60,862 nt of DNA from Acetobacteraceae bacterium (GCA_022842185.1 JALHQB010000020.1:1-60862), one strand, 5' to 3'; shown: positions 51,481-60,862, counted from the stretch's first letter. A program made the numbers and translations. Notes: generated from the sequence alone by a model not told the origin.

Positions 51481-52419
51481 ATGGCCGAGATCACTGCGGC
51501 GATGGTCCGCGACCTGCGCGAGAAGACTGGCGCGGGCATGATGGACTGCAAGAAGGCGCTGGTTGAAGCGAACGGTGACATGGAGGCCGCGATCGACTGG
51601 CTCCGCACCAAGGGCCTGTCCGCCGCCGCCAAGAAGTCCGGCCGCGTCGCCGCCGAAGGGCTGGTGGCGGTCGCCTCCGCGCCGCGCACGGCGGCGATGG
51701 TCGAAATCAATGCCGAGACCGACTTCGTCGCCCGCAACGAACACTTCCAGTCGTTCTGCGCGACGGTGGCCGAGCTGGTGCTGACCGTCGGCGACGATAT
51801 CGAGGCGCTGAAGGCGGCCCGCTACACCGGTTCGATCGACCTGATCGAAGGCGGCGAGGGCTTCCGCACCGTCGGCGACCAGCTGACGCACCTGATCGCC
51901 ACGATCGGCGAAAACATGTCGATCCGCCGTGCCAAGCGCCTGCATGTGACCGAAGGCACTGTCGCCACCTATGTCCATTCGGCGGTGAAGCCGGGCCTGG
52001 GCAAGATCGGTGTGCTGGTCGCGCTGGAAGGCGCGTCCGAGCAGGCCGTGATGGAGACGCTCGGCCGCCAGATCGGCATGCATGTCGCCGCCACGCGCCC
52101 CGAGGCGCTCGATGTCTCCTTCGTGGAGCCTTCGGCGCTCGAGCGCGAGAAGGCCGTGCTGACCGAGCAGGCCATGGCGTCGGGCAAGCCCGAGGCGGTG
52201 ATCCAGAAGATGGTCGAGGGCCGCATCCGCAAGTACTACGAGGAAGTGGTACTGCTGGAGCAGGTCTGGGTGCATGACGGCGAGACCCGCGTGAAGGAAG
52301 TGGTGAAGAAGGCGGGGCTGAACCTGTCTGGCTTCACCCGCTTCCAGCTTGGCGAGGGCATCGACAAGCAGGTCTCCGACTTCGCTGCCGAGGTCGCGGC
52401 CGCCGCCGGCCAGGGCTGA
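51481..52419 (+). CDS. tsf: Elongation factor Ts
   Basis: A 312-residue EF-Ts that exchanges the nucleotide on EF-Tu. The UBA-like start ([28 protein letters not shown]) and the TDFVAR motif (ETDFVARNE) are diagnostic. It is slightly longer than the usual 285-300 residues. A strong terminator follows at 52444. Confidence 0.97.
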   Translation: MAEITAAMVRDLREKTGAGMMDCKKALVEANGDMEAAIDWLRTKGLSAAAKKSGRVAAEGLVAVASAPRTAAMVEINAETDFVARNEHFQSFCATVAELVLTVGDDIEALKAARYTGSIDLIEGGEGFRTVGDQLTHLIATIGENMSIRRAKRLHVTEGTVATYVHSAVKPGLGKIGVLVALEGASEQAVMETLGRQIGMHVAATRPEALDVSFVEPSALEREKAVLTEQAMASGKPEAVIQKMVEGRIRKYYEEVVLLEQVWVHDGETRVKEVVKKAGLNLSGFTRFQLGEGIDKQVSDFAAEVAAAAGQG

Positions 52420-52443
52420 CCGCCCCGGTCCATCGGGCTTTGT

Positions 52444-52484
52444 TGAAGCGGGCAGGCGGTCATCGCCTGCCCGCTTCACATTTG
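52444..52484 (+). terminator. Terminator after tsf
   Basis: A perfect 15-base stem (52444-52458 with 52464-52478) encloses the loop GTCAT, followed by CATTTGC. The T-run is short, but the stem is very strong. It separates rpsB-tsf from the pyrH cluster; 52485-52718 has no gene. Confidence 0.7.
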
Positions 52485-52718
52485 CGGTCCTCATCGCGAC
52501 GATCTGCCGGACGCTGTATTGGCGGTGCCGACGGGCCGGCTGGATGTGGTCCGACGCCGTGCGCGGCCTATTGTCGCGGCTGTGCGCATATGGCAAAGGC
52601 GGTGCGCCGGTGGCGAAGACTGTGCCGCCCAGCGATGCTGCCGGCCGGCTTGCCTTGCCGGCGCCACAAGGCGTGACTAGCCTCCGCCGGTTCTCGTATC
52701 CCAGGATATTGCCTCTCC

Positions 52719-53444
52719 ATGGCTTCGCCGAACTACAAGCGTGTCCTGCTCAAGGTTTCCGGCGAGGCCCTGATGGGCACGCGCGACTATGGCCTGGACA
52801 CCGCCGTCTGCCGCCGCATCGCCGAGGATGTGAAGGGCGTGGTCGAACTGGGCGTCGAAGTCTGCTTGGTGATTGGTGGCGGCAACATCTTTCGTGGTGT
52901 CGCCGGCGCCGCGTCGGGCATGGACCGCGCCCAGGCCGATTCCATCGGCATGCTGGCCACCGTGATGAACGCGCTCGCCATGCAATCGGCGCTCGAGAAG
53001 GTGGGCGTGCCCACCCGCGTGCAGTCGGCCATTCCGATGCAGTCGGTGTGCGAGCCCTTCATCCGCCGTCGCGCGGTGCGCCACATGGAAAAGGGCAGGG
53101 CGGTGATCTTCGCCGCCGGCACCGGCAACCCGTTCTTCACGACCGATACCGCCGCGGCGCTGCGCGCGGCCGAGATGGGCTGCGACGCGCTGCTCAAGGG
53201 CACCCAGGTCGATGGCGTGTATTCGGCCGATCCGCGCAAGAACCCGAATGCCGAGCGCTACGTCTCGCTGACCTATCTCGACATGCTGTCGCGCGATCTC
53301 GCGGTGATGGACGCGGCGGCGATCAGCCTGGCGCGTGAAAACCATTTGCCGATCATCGTCTTCAACATCCACGAGCCTGGCGCCTTCACCGCGGTGATGA
53401 AGGGCGAAGGCCGCTTCACCACCGTCCACGAGCACCAGCACTGA
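52719..53444 (+). CDS. pyrH: UMP kinase
   Basis: A 241-residue hexameric UMP kinase of the amino-acid-kinase family, which phosphorylates UMP with [14 protein letters not shown] (glycine-rich start), [22 protein letters not shown] and the C-terminal [11 protein letters not shown] are family marks. frr follows after 12 bases, the usual neighbour. Confidence 0.97.
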   Translation: MASPNYKRVLLKVSGEALMGTRDYGLDTAVCRRIAEDVKGVVELGVEVCLVIGGGNIFRGVAGAASGMDRAQADSIGMLATVMNALAMQSALEKVGVPTRVQSAIPMQSVCEPFIRRRAVRHMEKGRAVIFAAGTGNPFFTTDTAAALRAAEMGCDALLKGTQVDGVYSADPRKNPNAERYVSLTYLDMLSRDLAVMDAAAISLARENHLPIIVFNIHEPGAFTAVMKGEGRFTTVHEHQH

Positions 53445-53456
53445 GGGAGACGCCCC

Positions 53457-54023
53457 ATGGCAGCCGATTTCAACGCCCTCAAGCAGGATCTGACCCGCCG
53501 CATGGACGGCGCGATGGAGACCCTGAAGAAGGAATTCCAGGGCCTGCGCACCGGCCGCGCCAGTCCTGCGCTGCTCGAACCCGTGCGCGTCGAGGCTTAT
53601 GGCTCTGTCACGCCGCTGAACCAGGTCGCCAACATCTCGATCGCCGGGCCCGGCTTGCTGTCGGTGCAGGTGTGGGACAAGGGGCTGACCAAGGCGGTGG
53701 AATCGGCGATCCGCGAAGCCAATCTCGGCCTGAACCCGCAGGGCGAGGGGCAGGTGATCCGCGTGCCGTTGCCGCCGCTGACCACCGAGCGCCGCAACGA
53801 CCTGGCCAAGGCCGCCGCGCGCTATGCCGAAAGCACCCGCGTCGCGATCCGCGGCGTGCGGCGCGATGGGATGGAGCAGGCCAAAGGCTGGATCAAGAAG
53901 CACGACGCCAGCGAGGACGAGGTCAAGCAGGCCGAGACCGAGATCCAGAAACTGACCGACCAGTACGTGAAGCTGGTCGATTCGACGCTGGCGGAGAAAG
54001 ACAAGGACATCCGCACGGTCTGA
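53457..54023 (+). CDS. frr: Ribosome recycling factor
   Basis: A 188-residue RRF of the normal length. The family blocks are GLRTGRASPALLEPVRVEAYG, AIREANLGLNPQGEGQVIRVPLPPLTTERR and the C-terminal coiled helix. It releases the ribosome from mRNA with EF-G after termination. It is transcribed with pyrH. Confidence 0.97.
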   Translation: MAADFNALKQDLTRRMDGAMETLKKEFQGLRTGRASPALLEPVRVEAYGSVTPLNQVANISIAGPGLLSVQVWDKGLTKAVESAIREANLGLNPQGEGQVIRVPLPPLTTERRNDLAKAAARYAESTRVAIRGVRRDGMEQAKGWIKKHDASEDEVKQAETEIQKLTDQYVKLVDSTLAEKDKDIRTV

Positions 54024-54156
54024 GGTGTGACCCGTTTCAGCGCGACGGCGGCGGCGGCATGATACAGCTCCGCGCCGGCACCGCGGCGGGGATTGGGCTG
54101 GAGGATGATGTGGGGCTGAGCCGCGCTGCGGCAGGACAATGCGGGGTACGGGGGGC

Positions 54157-54900
54157 ATGAGCGCCGTTTCCGGTCCCGTCCCGATGCCTGCCGCCCCGAC
54201 CGACGCGCCGGCCCATGTCGCGATCATCATGGACGGCAATCGCCGCTGGGCGCAGGCGCGTGGGCTGCCCGCCGCGCTCGGCCACAAGGCCGGCGCCGAG
54301 GCGGCCCGCCGCGCGATCGAAGCCGCCGCTGACCAAGGCATCGGCTGGCTGACCCTCTTCGCCTTCTCCTCCGAGAACTGGCGCCGGCCGCTCGAGGAAG
54401 TCTCGGCCCTCACAGGGCTTTTGCGACTGTACCTACGGTCGGAAGTGGCGACCCTCGTGAAGGAAGGCGTTCGGCTGCGCGTGATCGGCAATTACGAACG
54501 CTTCGGACCGGAGATGATCCGGTCGATCCGCGCCGCAGAACAGGCGACCGCCGGTGGCACGCGGCTGAACCTGAATGTCGCGCTGTCCTATGGCGCGCGG
54601 GATGAGATCGTCGCCGCCGCGCGCGCCGCGGCCCGGGCGGTGGCCGAAGGCCGCCTGGCGGCGGATGCGATCGACGAGGCGACCTTCGGTGGCTTCCTGC
54701 AGACCGCGGGCATCCCGGACCCGGACCTGATCATCCGCACCTCGGGCGAACAGCGCCTGTCGAACTTCCTGCTGTGGCAGGCGGCTTATGCCGAATTCGT
54801 CTTCCAGGACGTGCTGTGGCCAGACTACGGCGCCGTCCATATGGCTGAGGCCGTGGCCACCTTCATCCGGCGCGAACGCCGCTACGGGGCACGGCCCTGA
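54157..54900 (+). CDS. uppS: Undecaprenyl diphosphate synthase (isoprenyl transferase)
   Basis: A 247-residue cis-prenyltransferase. HVAIIMDGNRRWAQARG holds the catalytic Asp and diphosphate-binding Arg; SSENWRRP and LIIRTSGEQRLSNFLLWQ are the later family blocks. It makes the C55 lipid carrier for cell-wall synthesis. The start at 54157 has GGGGG just upstream. Its TGA overlaps the probable CTG start of cdsA. Confidence 0.95.
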   Translation: MSAVSGPVPMPAAPTDAPAHVAIIMDGNRRWAQARGLPAALGHKAGAEAARRAIEAAADQGIGWLTLFAFSSENWRRPLEEVSALTGLLRLYLRSEVATLVKEGVRLRVIGNYERFGPEMIRSIRAAEQATAGGTRLNLNVALSYGARDEIVAAARAAARAVAEGRLAADAIDEATFGGFLQTAGIPDPDLIIRTSGEQRLSNFLLWQAAYAEFVFQDVLWPDYGAVHMAEAVATFIRRERRYGARP

Positions 54901-55754
54901 CCGCGGCCGTTGCCCTGACGGCGGAGCCCAAGCGCTGGAGAGACCTTCGCAAGCGCTTCCTCTCCGCCCTGGTGTTGGGGCCGACCGCGCTGGCCTGCAT
55001 CTGGCTGGGGTCCGAGCCCTGGACGATGCTGATCGCCATCGCCGCGGCGCTGCTGTCCTGGGAGTGGGTGCATCTCTGCGGGTACAGGACGCGGGCCTTG
55101 CCGGGCCTCGCCGTGCCGGTGGCGGTGTTCGCGGCCGGCACCCTGGCGGTGGTGGAACGGCCGAACGGCGCGCTGCTGCTGCTGGTCGCGCTGTGGGTGG
55201 TGGCCTGGTGGACGGCCGATCGCGGCCGTGACGTGGATCGGCGCGGCCAGCCTCCCGGCTGGCTGGCGGTTGGCGTGCTGTATATCGGCCTCGCCGGCAT
55301 CGCACTGATCGAACTGCGCCACGACAATGCCGCCGGCCAGATCAACGTGCTGTTCCTGTTCCTGGTGGTCTGGGCGTCCGATATCGGCGCCTACATGGCC
55401 GGGCGGCTGTTCGGTGGCCCGAAGATCGCGCCTGAGGTGTCGCCCAACAAGACGTGGTCGGGCGCGGTGGGCGGGCTTGCGGCGGCCATGACGGTCGGCG
55501 CGGTCACGGCAATGGTGCTCGCACCTGGCGGTACGGGGCGCGCCGCTGCCGTCGCGGCCATGCTCGGCGTGATGGCGCAGGGGGGCGACCTGCTGGAATC
55601 CTGGATCAAGCGGCGCTTCGATGTGAAGGACACCTCCGCCCTGATCCCCGGCCATGGCGGCCTGCTCGACCGGCTGGATGGCGTGTTGGCGGCGGCGCCC
55701 GTCGCCGCGCTGCTCGCCTATGCCCTGGGCCAGGGGCAGCCGCTGTGGCGCTGA
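54897..55754 (+). CDS. cdsA: Phosphatidate cytidylyltransferase
   Basis: An eight- or nine-TM inner-membrane enzyme that makes CDP-diacylglycerol from phosphatidate and CTP. The signature SDIGAYMAGRLFGG, PKIAPEVSPNKTWSG and GHGGLLDRLDG are present. The N-terminal RKRFLSALVLGPTALA segment needs translation from upstream of 54930, but no ATG, GTG or TTG is in frame there. CTG 54897 forms a CTGA overlap with the uppS stop and has GGGG seven bases before it; that gives 285 residues. The alternative GTG 54972 would cut TM1. Confidence 0.9.
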   Translation: MTAAVALTAEPKRWRDLRKRFLSALVLGPTALACIWLGSEPWTMLIAIAAALLSWEWVHLCGYRTRALPGLAVPVAVFAAGTLAVVERPNGALLLLVALWVVAWWTADRGRDVDRRGQPPGWLAVGVLYIGLAGIALIELRHDNAAGQINVLFLFLVVWASDIGAYMAGRLFGGPKIAPEVSPNKTWSGAVGGLAAAMTVGAVTAMVLAPGGTGRAAAVAAMLGVMAQGGDLLESWIKRRFDVKDTSALIPGHGGLLDRLDGVLAAAPVAALLAYALGQGQPLWR

Positions 55755-56932
55755 CCCGCAGCGTCACCATTCTCGGCAGCACGGGGTCGGTCGGATGCAG
55801 CACGGTTGCGCTGCTGGACGAAGCCCCGGCGGGCGCCTTTCGTGTCGAGGCGCTGGTCGCCAACCGGGACGTCGCACGGCTGGCGGACCAGGCGCGGCGG
55901 CTGCGCGCCAGGCTGGCCGTGGTTGCCGACCCTGCCTATTTCGGGGCGCTGCGGGACGCGCTGTCCGGGTCGGGCATCACCGCCGCGGCCGGTCCCGATG
56001 CGGTGATCGAAGCCGCATCCCGCCCGGTGGACTGGACCATGGCGGCGATCGTCGGCGCGGCCGGCCTGCCAGCGATCCTCGCCGCCCTGTCGCGCGGCGG
56101 TGTCCTGGCGCTGGCCAACAAGGAAAGCCTCGTCTGCGCCGGCGATATCGTCGTGGCCACCGCCCGGGCGGCCGGGGCGACGCTGCTGCCGGTCGATTCC
56201 GAACACAACGCCATCTTCCAGGCACTGGAAGCGCGCGGCACCGCCGCCGATCCCTATGCGACCATTGAGAAGATCGTGCTGACCGCGTCCGGCGGGCCGT
56301 GCCGGACCATGACCCTCGCCGAGATGGCGGTGGTCACGCCCGAAGCGGCTGTGCGCCACCCGATCTGGTCGATGGGGGCGAAGATTTCCATCGATTCCGC
56401 CACCATGATGAACAAGGGCCTGGAACTCATCGAGGCCGTCCGCCTGTTTCCGGTGCCGGAGGAACGGGTCGAGGTGCTGGTCCACCCGCAATCGACAGTC
56501 CACGGGCTGGTGCAATATGCCGATGGTTCGGTGGTGGCACAGCTCGGCTCGCCGGACATGCGCACGCCGATCGCCCATGCGCTGGCCTGGCCGGCGCGCA
56601 TGGTGGCATCGGTGCCGCGGCTCGACCTCGTGGCCCTCGGACGGCTTGAGTTCTTCGCCCCTGATCCCGTGCGTTTCCCGGCGCTGCGACTGGCGCGGGA
56701 GGCCTTGCGGGCCGGGGGCGGGGCAACCACCATATTGAATGCTGCGAACGAGGTGGCGGTCGGGTTATTCCTCGACCGTCGTCTCGGCTTCCTGGACATC
56801 GCTTCGGTGGTCGAGGAGACGCTGGCCCGTCTGGGCGCACCGGCGGTGACGGACCTGTCCGCCATCCTGGCGCTGGATGGCGCGGCGCGTGTGGAAGCGG
56901 CGAGAATCGCCGCGGAACGGGCGGCGGCCTGA
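55745..56932 (+). CDS. dxr: 1-deoxy-D-xylulose 5-phosphate reductoisomerase
   Basis: A 395-residue enzyme of the MEP isoprenoid pathway, feeding uppS and others. The NADPH fold starts with ILGSTGSVG; ALANKESLV, PVDSEHNAIFQ, SGGP and SMGAKISIDSATMMNKGLE carry the metal and substrate residues. The start GTG 55745 overlaps the cdsA end by 10 bases. No long-chain changes are seen. Confidence 0.96.
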   Translation: MALTRSVTILGSTGSVGCSTVALLDEAPAGAFRVEALVANRDVARLADQARRLRARLAVVADPAYFGALRDALSGSGITAAAGPDAVIEAASRPVDWTMAAIVGAAGLPAILAALSRGGVLALANKESLVCAGDIVVATARAAGATLLPVDSEHNAIFQALEARGTAADPYATIEKIVLTASGGPCRTMTLAEMAVVTPEAAVRHPIWSMGAKISIDSATMMNKGLELIEAVRLFPVPEERVEVLVHPQSTVHGLVQYADGSVVAQLGSPDMRTPIAHALAWPARMVASVPRLDLVALGRLEFFAPDPVRFPALRLAREALRAGGGATTILNAANEVAVGLFLDRRLGFLDIASVVEETLARLGAPAVTDLSAILALDGAARVEAARIAAERAAA

Positions 56933-56958
56933 CGGCCCCGCGAACGGATACGGACCCG

Positions 56959-58059
56959 ATGGAATTCCTGCCTGAGCCCTTCCGCACCCTGATCTCCTTC
57001 GCCGTCGTGCTCGGCGTGCTGATCTTCGTGCATGAGATGGGGCACTACCTCGCGGCCCGCTGGCGCGGCGTGCATGTCGAACGCTTTTCGATCGGCTTCG
57101 GCCGCGCCGTCTGGCAGCGCACCGACGCGCGCGGCTGCGAATGGCGGGTCGGCTGGATCCCGCTGGGTGGCTACGTGAAGATGCACGGCATGGAGCATGC
57201 CGGCGAGGGTGACCCCGACCCCGCCACCCACCGCCCGGGCGAGGCGTTCCACGAAAAGAGCGTCGGCGACCGCGCGATCGTCGTGGCCGCGGGGCCGATC
57301 TTCAATTTCCTGCTCGCCGCGATCCTGTTCGCCGGCGTCTTCGCCACGGTCGGCCAGCCGGTCGGCTCGACCGCCGTGCAGACCGTGATGGCGGGGTCCG
57401 CCGCGGATCGCGCCGGGCTGCAGCCGGGCGACCGCATCCTGGCGCTGGACGGCGAGCCTGTCGCGCGCTTCGACGAATTGCAGCGTCACATCCAGCCCCG
57501 CGCCGGCCAGCCCGTCGAGGTCCTGGTCCGGCGCGGCGAGGCCGAGATGAAGGTCATCGCCACGCCCGCCGCGCGCACGGAGGACGGGCGCGGCATGCTC
57601 GGCATCACCGGCGGCGCGATGGAGCGCGAGCGGCTTGACCCGTTCAGCGCCGTCGCCGCCGGCACCTGGCACATGGTCGTGGTCTCCGGGCAGACCCTGC
57701 AGGGGGTGTGGCAGATGATCTCCGGGCAGCGCGGCGCGGATGAGATCGGCGGGCCGCTGCGCATCGCGCAATTGTCCGGCGAAGTGGCGGAAATGGGCAT
57801 CGTTTCGCTCGTCACGTTCATTGCGCTGCTGTCGATCAACCTTGCCTTGATCAACCTGTTCCCGATTCCGATCCTGGATGGCGGGCATCTTGTGTTCTAT
57901 GCGGCGGAAGCGATCCGCGGCCGGCCACTGACGGCACGGGCGCAGGAATATGCGTTCCGCGGCGGATTCGCGCTGCTGGCGACGCTGATGATCCTGGCGA
58001 CCTGGAATGATCTGACGCAGCTCGGTGTGGTGCGCTGGGTGACGTCGTTTATTGGATGA
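56959..58059 (+). CDS. rseP: Site-2 intramembrane metalloprotease RseP
   Basis: A 366-residue membrane protease. The zinc motif HEMGH is in the first TM (about residue 25). A PDZ domain follows (AGSAADRAGLQPGDRILALDG) and the second catalytic motif is NLFPIPILDGG near residue 300. It cleaves anti-sigma factors or signal-peptide remnants in the membrane. Its place between dxr and bamA is conserved across proteobacteria. Confidence 0.96.
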   Translation: MEFLPEPFRTLISFAVVLGVLIFVHEMGHYLAARWRGVHVERFSIGFGRAVWQRTDARGCEWRVGWIPLGGYVKMHGMEHAGEGDPDPATHRPGEAFHEKSVGDRAIVVAAGPIFNFLLAAILFAGVFATVGQPVGSTAVQTVMAGSAADRAGLQPGDRILALDGEPVARFDELQRHIQPRAGQPVEVLVRRGEAEMKVIATPAARTEDGRGMLGITGGAMERERLDPFSAVAAGTWHMVVVSGQTLQGVWQMISGQRGADEIGGPLRIAQLSGEVAEMGIVSLVTFIALLSINLALINLFPIPILDGGHLVFYAAEAIRGRPLTARAQEYAFRGGFALLATLMILATWNDLTQLGVVRWVTSFIG

Positions 58060-58062
58060 TCC

Positions 58063-58356
58063 TCAGGCGGCGGGTGGACCGCATTCGCGGTCCTTGCCTT
58101 GGCACTCCGGGCTGGAGCGCTGTCGGTTCGGGCGCGCTCGCGGATCGAGCAAGGGTCCGATCCAGCTGTCTTGTGCTCGCCACTGGAGCGCTTTGATTGC
58201 AGCCTGGGCGGTTTGACACTGGCCGTCCGGCGCGCGGCGGCGTAAGGGTCTGGCGCCGATTCCCAGGTTTTGCCTTGTTGCTGCCGCGATGGGGCGCCAA
58301 GGGGTGACGGCGGACGGGCACCTCGGGTAGTGTCCGCCCCCTCCGACCGCCCCCAA
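58063..58356 (-). CDS. Possible small Cys-containing protein or remnant
   Basis: The rseP-bamA gap (58060-58373) has one antisense frame whose C-terminal half reads plausibly: CQTAQAAIKALQWRAQDSW ... ECQGKDRECGPP, like small periplasmic proteins. The only far-upstream start is TTG, the N-terminal half looks random, and no signal peptide or ribosome-binding site is clear. It may be a degraded gene. Otherwise the gap shows only the bamA leader. Confidence 0.25.
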   Translation of the reverse strand: MGAVGGGGHYPRCPSAVTPWRPIAAATRQNLGIGARPLRRRAPDGQCQTAQAAIKALQWRAQDSWIGPLLDPRARPNRQRSSPECQGKDRECGPPAA

Positions 58357-58373
58357 GATCAGGTGCCGATTCG

Positions 58374-60686
58374 TTGACCAGGCTGCGCACCCTCCTCCTC
58401 GTCCTCGCTGCGTTGATCGTAGCGCTCCCTTCCTCGGCGCAGGCGCCCGGACGCGTGACCGCGATCGAGGTGCAGGGCAACCAGCGCATCGAGGCCGACA
58501 CCATCCGATCCTATATGCTGGTCCAGCCCGGCAGTGCGGCCGATCCGGATGCGTTGGACCGCAGCCTGCGCGCGCTGTTCGCGACCGGCCTGTTCCGCGA
58601 CGTGATCATCCGCAACGAAGGCGGACGCGTCATCGTCCAGGTGGTCGAGAACCCGATCATCAATCGCGTCGGATTCGAGGGCAATCGCCGCATCACCAGC
58701 GACGTGCTGCGAACCGAGGTCCAAATGCGCGCCCGCGGCGTGTACACGCCGGCGGCGGTGCAGACGGAACGCCAGCGCATCCTTGAGATCTACGCCCGGC
58801 GCGGTCGCTTCGGGGCAACGGTGGAACCCCAGATCATCGAACTCGACCAGAATCGCGTCGATGTCGTATTCGAGATCAACGAGGGCGAAGTCGCGCTGGT
58901 GGCGCGGATCAACTTCGTCGGCAATGCGGACTACTCCGACAGCCGCCTGAAGGAGATCATCGCGACGCGCGAGCAGGCCTGGTACCGGCTGCTGTCGTCG
59001 TCGGACACCTATGATCCCGATCGGCTGGCCTTCGACCGCGAATTGCTGCGCCGATTCTACCTGCGCCAAGGCTATGCCGATGTGCAGATCACCGGTGCGA
59101 CGGCGGAACTCGCGCCCGACCGCAGTGGCTTCTTCCTGACCTACACGATCGATGAAGGCCCACGTTACCGCATCGGCGATGTGCAGGTGACCAGCACGAT
59201 ACGCGGCCTCGATGCCGCATCGGTGCAGCGCGACATCCCGATCTCGGTCGGCGAATGGTATGATGGCGACGCGGTGGACCGCGCCGACACGGCGCTGACG
59301 GATCTGCTCGCCGCGCGCAGCTTCTCCTTCGCCAATGTCGAACCCCGCGTGGTCCGCAATCGCGAAGCGCGGACGGTCGATCTGACCTTCGAGATCACCG
59401 AAGGCCCGCGCGCCTTCGTCGAGCGCATCGAGATCAACGGCAATACGCGCACCCAGGATCGCGTGATCCGCCGCGAATTCCGCCTTGCCGAAGGCGACCC
59501 GCTGGTGACCCAGCAGGTGCGTCGCTCGCGTGAGCGCATCCGCAGCCTCGGCTTCTTCTCGGATGTGCAGGTGAATTCGTCGCCCGGGTCGGCATCGGAC
59601 CGGGTGATCCTGACCACGCAGGTGACCGAACGGGCGACCGGCGAATTCACCCTCGGCGGCGGTTATTCGACCGATGCCGGCTTTCTCGCCGATATCGGCC
59701 TGCGTGAACGCAACCTGCTGGGCACCGGCGTCGATGCGCGGGCCAACGTGACCCTGGCCCAGAAGCGGAGCCAGGTGGACCTTTCGGTGACCGACCCGCA
59801 GTTCCTCGAACGCAATCTTGCCGCGGGTGCCGACGTCTTCCTCGTGCAGCGCAACCTGCAGACCACCTCGGGCTACAATGAACGCCGTGCCGGCTTCGTC
59901 CTCCGCCTGGGCTATGAGATCAACGAGCGCCTGCGCCAGACCTGGTCCTACTCGCTGGTCGATCGCGACCTGTACGATATCGATCCAAACACCTCGCGCT
60001 TCATCCAGGAACAGGCCGGCCGGACGCTGCTGAGCCAGGCATCGACCACTGTCACCTACGACCGCCGCGACAGCCGGATCGAACCGCGCGATGGCTATAT
60101 CGTGCGTGGCGGTGGCGACCTCGCGGGCATCGGCGGCGACGTCTACTACGTCCGCCTGCGCGGCGACGGGCAGTACTACATTCCGTTCGAGCGCATGCTG
60201 GGCGACCCGGACTATGTGCTGGTGCTGGCGGTCGGCGGCGGCTGGCTGCTGCCCTACAATGGCGGCGACAGCCGCATCGTCGATCGCTTCTTCCTCGGTG
60301 GCGAGAACCTGCGCGGCTTCGCCCTCGGCGGCGCCGGCCCACGTGACGTCTCGACCAACGACGCCCTCGGTGGCCAGGTGATCTGGACCTCCTCGGCGGA
60401 ATTCCGCTTCCCGCTGCCGCTGCCTTCCGAACTCGGTTTCGTGGGCCGCGTTTTCGTCGATGTCGGCGGCAACTATGGCCTGCCGACGAACGTCAATGAT
60501 TCAGGCTGCCCGAGCTCGGTGCCGAACTGTCTGCGCGACGATTCAGCGCCGCGCGTCGGCGTGGGCTTCGGCGTTTCCTGGCGCAGCCCGATCGGCCTCA
60601 TCAACATCGACCTCGCCCAGGCTGTGGTGAAGAAGTCCTACGACGAGACGCAGGTCTTCCGCCTCGGCTTCGGCACCCGTTTCTGA
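58374..60686 (+). CDS. bamA: Outer-membrane protein assembly factor BamA
   Basis: A 770-residue protein with TTG start at 58374, a signal peptide (LLLVLAALIVALPSSAQA), five POTRA repeats (about residues 25-345; for example FVGNADYSDSRLKEII) and a C-terminal 16-strand barrel (DRRDSRIEPRDGY..., VRLRGDGQYY, RFFLGGENLRGF). It inserts barrel proteins into the outer membrane. The final residue is Phe, as in barrel signals. Confidence 0.97.
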   Translation: MTRLRTLLLVLAALIVALPSSAQAPGRVTAIEVQGNQRIEADTIRSYMLVQPGSAADPDALDRSLRALFATGLFRDVIIRNEGGRVIVQVVENPIINRVGFEGNRRITSDVLRTEVQMRARGVYTPAAVQTERQRILEIYARRGRFGATVEPQIIELDQNRVDVVFEINEGEVALVARINFVGNADYSDSRLKEIIATREQAWYRLLSSSDTYDPDRLAFDRELLRRFYLRQGYADVQITGATAELAPDRSGFFLTYTIDEGPRYRIGDVQVTSTIRGLDAASVQRDIPISVGEWYDGDAVDRADTALTDLLAARSFSFANVEPRVVRNREARTVDLTFEITEGPRAFVERIEINGNTRTQDRVIRREFRLAEGDPLVTQQVRRSRERIRSLGFFSDVQVNSSPGSASDRVILTTQVTERATGEFTLGGGYSTDAGFLADIGLRERNLLGTGVDARANVTLAQKRSQVDLSVTDPQFLERNLAAGADVFLVQRNLQTTSGYNERRAGFVLRLGYEINERLRQTWSYSLVDRDLYDIDPNTSRFIQEQAGRTLLSQASTTVTYDRRDSRIEPRDGYIVRGGGDLAGIGGDVYYVRLRGDGQYYIPFERMLGDPDYVLVLAVGGGWLLPYNGGDSRIVDRFFLGGENLRGFALGGAGPRDVSTNDALGGQVIWTSSAEFRFPLPLPSELGFVGRVFVDVGGNYGLPTNVNDSGCPSSVPNCLRDDSAPRVGVGFGVSWRSPIGLINIDLAQAVVKKSYDETQVFRLGFGTRF

Positions 60687-60704
60687 TCCGGGGTACCCGT
60701 TCCA

Positions 60705-60862
60705 TGTCACGCATCCTTTCGGCTGCCTTCGCAGCCACGCTCCTTGCTCTCCCGGCCGCTGCGCAGCAGCAGAACCAGTGGTTCGTGCCTGGCCAGCCGC
60801 AGGGGCAGCAGCCTCCGGCGCGCCCGGGACCGCGACCTGCCCAAGCGCCGGCCCCGCGGCCG
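60705..60862 (+). CDS. OmpH/Skp-like periplasmic chaperone (partial)
   Basis: The first 52 codons. MSRILSAAFAATLLALPAAAQQ is a signal peptide. Then a Gln/Pro-rich segment (WFVPGQPQGQQPPARPG) starts, which is not the usual Skp start, so the family call rests on position after bamA. It runs off the right edge. Confidence 0.5.

Noticed and set aside
52677..54491. Open frame on the minus strand through pyrH, frr and uppS
   Set aside because: The plus strand encodes three unmistakable essential genes; the frame is a shadow.
1..60862. CRISPR array or insertion sequence
   Set aside because: No regularly spaced direct repeats and no transposase or terminal inverted repeats typical of IS elements were found. 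The repeats at 11830-12062 are not of CRISPR form.

Overview
High-GC alphaproteobacterial chromosome with a complete-looking siphovirus prophage. Three TctC/Bug-type periplasmic binding proteins, an L-aspartate dehydrogenase, a Tat-exported PhoD phosphatase and the gene order rpsB-tsf-pyrH-frr-uppS-cdsA-dxr-rseP-bamA-skp suggest a Rhodospirillales/Acetobacteraceae-like host. That placement is an inference from gene content and codon use, not a database result.

Layout. Positions 1-1567 are host: the 5' end of an exported protein and an MFS transporter, both leftward. A tRNA-His (1568-1644) is the integration target. The same 20-base core lies at its 3' end (1628-1647) and at 41687-41706, and bounds a 40.1 kb prophage. 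Host sequence resumes with an unusual SDR, a Popeye-like membrane protein, aspartate dehydrogenase, two Bug proteins, an HD hydrolase, PhoD, a patatin, and then the translation / lipid / outer-membrane biogenesis cluster. That cluster runs rightward to the window end, where the OmpH/Skp gene is cut.

Prophage logic. The leftward genes next to attL are an integrase, an excisionase-like wHTH protein and a DUF4326 protein. A second leftward early operon (6899 to 3755) has six overlapping or tightly spaced genes ending in a ParB-like protein. A lambda-like switch follows: repressor (leftward), Cro-like protein (rightward), and related CGAAA/TTTCG palindromes on both sides of the repressor. A CII-like regulator and a P-loop replication ATPase come next. 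The 240-base gap after the ATPase is occupied by a nested inverted-repeat array of GCGGGAC units (11830-12062), a strong candidate replication origin, packaging site or operator. The late region is lambda-like: Nu1/GpA terminase, gpW-like connector, portal, protease-capsid fusion, head-tail proteins, tail tube, G/GT-type chaperones joined by a -1 frameshift on A_AAA_AAC, tape measure, tail tip and two paralogous receptor-binding proteins. Lysis genes follow (holin-like proteins, nested Rz/Rz1, GH19 endolysin).

The right end (35.9-41.5 kb) is cargo, partly of visibly lower GC: a Dam-type methylase, a stand-alone CinA/PncC amidohydrolase, a Bug binding protein, a Calx-beta/RTX-like protein, two zinc-ribbon-like proteins and an SRAP (HMCES/YedK) protein. 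The zinc-ribbon and SRAP reading frames are joined in an unusual way.
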